Positions 58,110-64,000 of a stretch of DNA of 64,000 nucleotides are shown piece after piece. Numbering within the stretch: position 1 is the first letter of the stretch; each line of letters starts with the position of its first letter. Source of the DNA: Tethya wilhelma (lineage: Eukaryota > Porifera > Demospongiae > Tethyida > Tethyidae); assembly GCA_964030475.1 (NCBI GenBank), contig CAXIPT010000011.1, positions 1,032,127-1,096,126 of the forward strand. Reading direction: 5' to 3'. Position numbers and translations under genes: made by a program. The notes under the pieces were generated by a model. It searched no databases, was not told the origin of the DNA, and was given only the letters and a program-made list of their open reading frames with translations.

Positions 58110-60586
58110 TTCAGTCCTTCATGAGCTAGACAACACACCGGAAGAGCATATGGTTTCCTACTCCTGTCACTTGGGCTTATCATCGTAACAAGTATATGTG
58201 TAGCAGGCACCAGCTGAAGCTTAATCACAATGTTCTTTTTGTACAGTTCCATTTCCCATATCCACATCTCCATTCCATTCATTATTAACAAATTACATCA
58301 ATCCCGACACTACGTTACACCTATCTGACTTGATCCACCATCGTGCCTCCGGAAGCTCTTTGTGTGCAACATGAAGAGTTGCGATCTAAATAATTACAAT
58401 TATAAAAACACATGATAGATACAATATTATGTTGAAATAAATAATAAGTATATACATACTTGAATGTTGCTCCCTACTGAATAGTCACTGTCTCAAATTC
58501 CTCGCTGAATTGTCCTTGCAGACAAGGCAGGAATATTGACCCTGGCCTGATTACCCACAAAACCAAAATAATATACTGATAATTAACACATACCAAACAG
58601 TTAGTAGGTACATGCATACATATACACCTATACATCTGCCTTTATCCTCAACCCTGTAGATAAGCATGTGGTAGAGGATCTATCTTGTTCAGTGATCTCC
58701 ACCTTCCACATTGGCCCGCCATGTAGATTCAGCCATCTATTTCCAAACAATGGATACATACTTTCAAGCCATTTCCTGTAATCATCTGGACAAAAAAACT
58801 ATATACGAATACAGAGTTCCAAGGTTTAAAGGTTTTTAAATCAAATGATTATACACCTTACATTTTAAGCACTTCCAGAGTTAAAGAAATTCACACTGTA
58901 TTCTATTAGCCCGGTTACTACCTTCTTTGCTGGGAACATCAAATCAGAGTTGTCTTCCCTTTTTGTTCCCAATCCTTTGCTTAGATCATACAGCACATTA
59001 CCACGATCACTGTTGGCCAGATGCTTCATAGCTTTGACACACAAAGAAAGAAAATCATTTGCAAGATGCACACCTTCCTTTTCTGCTAAAGCACTAAATG
59101 CTTCTCCTAGAAAGGCAACTTGGTCTATAATTTGGATAAATGATGTGTAAATTCGCAAATGAAGGCAAAACTCTATCCACATTCTGTATGAGTGAAGGAT
59201 TCGGACGATTCGGAGAGTATAGTGGGATGGTATCGGCTGTAACATGGTCTGATCAAGGGAGAAGTGACTGGCTAGTGGGAGAACAACAGGAATTGGGCAT
59301 GGATCAAGTGGATGAGATTCTAGAAATACCAGCCTGAGAATCAGATGAATAAGAAATGGCCACCAAGACATCATCATCAGGAATAGGATCTGCATCACTT
59401 GAATGAGACTCTGTTGAAGAGAACTAGTTTATCTCTCTTCTGACATCTTTTTTTCCAAAGGCCTCTTCGGCTGTAGAAAAGGCACCGGGAAGCCTAGATG
59501 TACCCATTGCTTTACAAGCACCACCTACACATAAACGGTACATATAAGCACAATATGAATATTTACAATATATGCTCAAACTAAGGCACCTCTCCTAATA
59601 TACCCCATCTGGTGCCTTACTTCTATTTCATGTTGATAAAAAATGCTGTGCAGTGGCAGATCTAGGATTTCTGAAAGAGTTTTTCTAACAATAGTGGGTG
59701 AAAATTTTTGGGGTAGCCACGCCCACTTTTGCTAAAACACGCCCATTTTACGTGATACAGCCCCACCCATTTTTCACTTCCATGAACTTTGCACTTTACA
59801 TCAGCGTTGATCGCGCTAAGGAGCTGACTAGCTAGTTGTTTTGTGCAAGTATCCAAGCTTTCTAGCTCACATTTCTTGTCCTAAATTCTCTATCAAGGCT
59901 CTCGAAGTAAGTATTTTCTACTTGTAAGAGTCCATAAGTTAGATTTCTGTTGTTTGTTATAAAGCTGGCCTGGCCAAAAGGGGGTTTCCACGGAAACTAC
60001 GGAAACCCGTCTGGATCCGCCACTGCTCTGCCTGAACTCAACAATTTTGACTTCCTAAAAACGTGTCTCTCAAGGGTCATAATTATTTTTGCACTGCTTT
60101 AATTAGAGTCCATATAATGGGAGCTACATTCATTGTATGATGGTTAAAAATAATAGTAGCTTATGCATGCATGCTCAGTGAATTATAATATCCTTATTCA
60201 AATCGATATTACATAGTATGGTGAATCAGTACAGCTTACTGGTTTTCTTTGTTCCACGGATGTTAAACAAATATTTAGAAGCAGCTTCCCAAATACTGAT
60301 CTTCTTCGAGTATATCCAGTGTGTGCCAGCCATCTCCATGAAGTAGTACAAATTCTACCAGAGTATACTTGTCCTAAATGCTCCATGATGATGTCGAGGG
60401 TACAACATCAGTATTCCACTTTGGCCTATGGCCTTCACTACGTTGTATGAGCTGTCTCCTAGCTGGGTTATTCTCAGAAATGGATGTAATTTGTTGTTTG
60501 AGGGGCAGGTTTGGAGTTAATCCAGTGGGTGTTCCTCTAAATCGCTTATTGGACGAGTCTGGAGGTGGTGTTGTTCTCTCAGCCAT
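58110..60586 (-). pseudogene. Decayed unknown gene, frames broken several times
   Basis: Pieces on the minus strand, in order. 60586-60374: MAERTTPPPDSSNKRFRG, a typical Ser/Pro/Arg start. About 60370-60230 (two frames): LVEFVLLHGDGW and ISIWEAASKYLFN, like a short Myb/MADF-type helical domain. 59400-58865: FLGEAFSALAEKEGVHLAND, then VLYDLSKGLGTKRED. About 58390-58310: LHVAHKELPEARWWIKSD. 58291 to about 58110: NGMEMWIWEMELYKKN, PATHILVTMISPSDRSRKPY. These read as conserved protein fragments separated by stops and shifts. They may be exons of one gene, but I could not join them in phase. No function assigned. The hAT zinc finger begins directly after, so the transposon may have inserted into its 3' end. 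Confidence 0.4.
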
Positions 60587-60701
60587 TTCCTATTCTCAAA
60601 CTTCATACCAGCACTAGCTACTACAACGAACTTTGCTTTTGAGGGCTCCTTGGTGACAAACGAGAATACGTGGAGGACGTGGAGGACATTATTTAGAAAA
60701 G

Positions 60702-60732
60702 GTTAAGCAAAGGTCAACCGTGTCGAACCTCC
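60702..60732. mobile_element. Single end of a CAGAGGAGGT-family MITE
   Basis: GCAAAGGTCAACCGTGTCG then AACCTCCTCTG resembles the right terminal arm of 19906-20049; no left arm found nearby. Confidence 0.5.
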
Positions 60733-63700
60733 TCTGGTTGGGTGTTGTGCGTTTGCCTAATTCTAGCTGACATAATGATCGACCCTTACCATATACCGTA
60801 CATTACTCACGCATGTGCATAAGTTTAGAGTGTGCACGTGTTTTCAAGACAGTTGATCAAGAAATCAGACAGAGGCAAAGAGCAGAACAGTTGAGAAATG
60901 GTTCTGCTAAAGCTAGAGGTTGTGAGACTTATACAGTTGTCAAGCATATTTTATGAGAGTAAGGCGCAGAAACAGTTTATCAGCAGTGCCCAACAGAAAG
61001 ATAGGCAGAAACTGCAAGAAGAAAATGGTGATGCCAGGCTTGCTCAACATACAGTGTCAGAGGATAAGAGATACCAAGTTTGAAAATAATCCTAGACTTT
61101 ACATCTCATTAGCAATCCTTCATGTAAGCTAACTTCTGACATTCACAACACAGTCATTTGAACATTGTCAGTTTTGTACTCACAGACAGCCAGATCTACA
61201 TCATAATTTGGCATTCTGACAAATATTCTCCATACACTCGCTGTACGTACAATTCATGCAAAAAGCTATGCTTGTTCAGGCTAGCCCCACAATGCTTGCA
61301 TTCTTCTAGTAATATCTGCATGTATCCTAGTAAATTACATTGTCTAAAGCAACTAATACAGTGCTCCTGAGCAAAAGAGCAATATTTTGAATTATGGACA
61401 TTTCTGGGAATATATAGAAAAAGGTTAATTCTGAATGGACTGTAATGGTATAATTATTAATAAGGATAATTTTTAGGCCCATATCCGAAATTTGGGGGTG
61501 TGGTCACATTTCCTGTTTGTTCAGCTGCCTGTTTTAACAGAGGTTGTTTACATTTTTTTTGTTAAGCACATTAAATGCTAACTAATATTAGTTAAGAGAC
61601 AAGACTATGTCAGAGTAAAGATTACTGTTAGTAGTTACTTTGACTCTGATTGTAATGATTATCTTGAAACTACCAGTGTGTAGGAAGCAAAATTACATCA
61701 ATTATACAACCAAAATTGTTAAGCACATTTTTTGCACACGCCTTTGAGTTAAGAAGTCAGACTTGGCTAACACAGTGGACAGTTATGGAATTTTAGTTGC
61801 AACTATAAACCTTATGCTTTAAGCTTCACATTGGCAGATGAAACGAGCTTCTTTGCAACTCTTTCCAACTTCATCAATTCATGATGTCATCAGTCCACGT
61901 GATTACTTTGAATGATGTCACTAACCACAAAAGTTCAAAGTCCAAAGCTAGTACCTAAGCGCGTGAGTGTAAACATGCGTGTGCTAAATTGATGGCAGCT
62001 GAGCTCTCTTTGGTGTGGTATGGTTCTAGTTGCTGCAGTAGAAACCTCAATAGTATTCATCACTAAACCTCAACACAGTAGCAAACTACACTCCCATATA
62101 CTATGAAAACAGTGCCTTGGTAACATAAGCCTCAATTCGCGTGCGTGCATATAGTTATTACATAATTACATAAATTCATGAGTAGGGAACAGCTGTGATG
62201 TCACAATGTGGAGTACTAAATAATGGAAGCATACTGGTTATCATAAACTCTAATAAATGTGAGTACTTTTGTAATTTAAATCATGTTAACCCTTTTTTGT
62301 ATGTTTTTCAAGATAACAACTAGTTCTAAGCAAAAAATATGAAAGCTAAAAATATTGCTCTCTTGCACTGTAGCTATGGTGGAGTTTGCATCCCGTAGTA
62401 GTTGGAATAGAATCTGATATACTTGTCACGAAACGTATGAATTCTAAATAACGCACACTTGTATGTGTGGTAAAGGTCATCAATTTGATTTTCAAGTAGT
62501 CAATGAATTATTCATGAGTATAGAAATCAATGGCTGCCATACTAAGAAGGCACTTTTTGTCTTGTATGTAGCAACTTGGCTATAAAAGTGGTTGAAGACA
62601 AAGAAACTAAGTTCAAGAATCAACTTCTAAAAGTGAGGGCTCTCAAAGAAAAATGAGCGCAAGATAGAATAAGAAGATGGAGAAAATTGGAGGTTTGGCA
62701 TATTATTGTTAGTACTTTAGCGATGATTTTACCATATTTTTGGGCTCATTAGAAAGAGAAAAAGCTAAATAGTAGTTTAAGAAGCCTTTTAGTGCCAAGC
62801 ACCCAGTTTTTGCAGAGTTATTTGCCCAGTACTACTGTACTGGGAATTACATTTCCGATGTTTTTTTTCTACATGATTTACATTTGAATTTTTTTGTATA
62901 TATATATGGTAGTTTTACTTGAACGCTATATCAAGTGAAGCATCTCAGCACTGTAGGCTGGAGCTGGAGCTATCTACCAAAATTTCTAGTCTTCGACAAC
63001 TACATAATAAGTGTAACACATTAGTCTATTTACCTCCTAAATATTGAAGAATGAAAGATTACAGAGGACTCAGCCTGCATAACCAGAAATTTTTAGGGAG
63101 GCAGCGAATATTCGGATTCAAATAACGAACAATTGTATGTGGAAAAGGGTCGTCAACTTGAATTTCAAGTAGCTAATGAATTATGCATGAGTTAGAAATG
63201 AATGGCTTCCATATGGAGAAGGCAGTTTTTGCCCTGTATCTAGCCATCCAATGAGAGACACGGAAAACTGATACCAGAAGCACGCGAAGACAAAGATATC
63301 AAGTTTATTAATTAGCTTCTGAAAGTGCACAGTCTTTGAGAAAGGTTGAGCCATGACAGAAGATGAAAATTGGAGGTCTGGCATATTTTAGTTTGGTACT
63401 TTAGCGATAGTTATAGGCCTTATTTAGCTAAATAGTAGCTTTAGAGTGGCAAATGCTCAGAGTTATTGGCTTGAATATTGTATTGCGCTAATGCTGGGCC
63501 ACCTGTGCCATTCCAGTACCACTGTACTGGGACTGTACTGGGAAAAACTCTGCACCATTAATGTTGCGTCACCAGTCAAACTTATTAAAATTTCACAATG
63601 TTTTGTATCTTATTTTTCAATCACAAATTATTGTATGGTAAATGATAATATATGAATGTAAAGTATAGCCCCTGTGAAACCACAACATGAATATTCATGG

Positions 63701-64000
63701 TTTTAATCGACTTTTAAATTTACCTATTAATTAATAAACACATAATTAATAGCTATAGTAGGACTGTTGCCATGGCAATCAAATTTTTATGACAAAATCA
63801 GAAAATCATAAACGAAGCGGGGGATTTTTTATACGTTGTTGCTACGGAGTACAAGTAAAAAAAACATTGGAAATGTAATGAGACACAGGAATGGCTAAAT
63901 CGTAAAAAGAACGCAAACAAGATGGAATGGCTGGTTAAAGTGTGCAGAATTCTTCCTGTATGGGCTGCATTTAACAATCTCCTTATTGAGTCTCTCATTT
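60733..64000. other. No recognisable gene; AT-rich with repeats
   Basis: Short open frames only (the longest, 60898-61083 and 61158-61370, show no domain). About 62450-62770 and 63120-63440 are diverged direct repeats. Confidence 0.6.
62450..63440. repeat. Two diverged direct repeats of about 320 bp, period about 660 bp
   Basis: Shared phrases in the same order: TATGTG..AAAGGTC/GTCG, CAAGTAG, AATGAATTAT.CATGAG, GAAGGCA, GACAAAGA, GGAGGT.TGGCATATT, GTACTTTAGCGAT, AGCTAAATAGTAG. About 75-80% alike by eye; no coding frame kept. Confidence 0.75.

Noticed and set aside
60198..60386. 62-codon minus-strand frame starting MEHLGQVY
   Set aside because: The protein-like signal here moves between the other two frames (LVEFVLLHGDGW, ISIWEAASKYLFN); this frame is a by-product.

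Overview
The window looks like nuclear DNA of a demosponge, probably Amphimedon or a close relative. This is inferred from an animal-only gene set (TRAK/Milton, inversin, transglutaminase, ING, CSN5), very short GT-AG introns, genes packed tens to hundreds of bases apart, and a sponge-style VWA/alpha-kinase. There is no operon structure, CRISPR array, rRNA or tRNA that I can support. Five single-base 'n' positions (17783, 40450, 45651, 49685, 56378) look like contig joins; three lie in or beside repeats.

Layout. 450-1306(+): last exon of a TRAK/Milton adaptor. 1538-17975(+): a 719-aa transglutaminase whose long intron 2 contains, on the other strand, a VWA/alpha-kinase gene (9065-2766) broken by one in-frame TGA, many foldback elements, and a 2.2-2.8 kb tandem duplication that doubles exon 3. 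20805-18373(-) ING and 20889-23079(+) La are divergent neighbours 83 bp apart. 23862-27505 and 28295-31925(+): two tandem, intronless paralogues coding for a secreted beta-helix ectodomain joined to a Cys-rich stalk and a multi-pass membrane domain; both have reading-frame breaks. 33818-32659(-) TAF12 and 33857-36083(+) CSN5 are divergent with 38 bp between start codons. 37319-36215(-): SNU13. 40446-38026(-): 3' half of inversin, joined at an 'n' to a 5'-truncated CCDC47 (40451-43303,+). 44955-43640(-): a small unnamed coiled-coil gene that shares a 62-bp promoter, with an RFX-type X-box, with inversin (45018-52862,+). Inversin itself carries a second copy of its middle exons across another 'n'. 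54690-53981(-): a repeat-rich single-pass membrane protein. 58097-56339(-): a dead ZNF862-like hAT transposase. 60586 to about 58110(-): a decayed unknown gene. 61-64 kb: no gene recognised, with diverged tandem repeats.

Functional themes. Most genes are conserved housekeeping or regulatory genes (La, SNU13, TAF12, CSN5, ING, CCDC47). Three divergent pairs share minimal promoters that each contain a dyad or recognisable motif. The X-box suggests that inversin's partner is also a ciliary gene. The least described content is the tandem beta-helix/polytopic receptor-like pair. The most unusual gene structure is the transglutaminase exon duplication, whose two copies cannot both be spliced in without a frameshift.

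Exon boundaries were read by eye from GT-AG sites, and reading phase was checked by adding exon lengths. For ING, La, TAF12, CSN5, SNU13, inversin, the small coiled-coil gene and transglutaminase, the summed exons give an uninterrupted frame.
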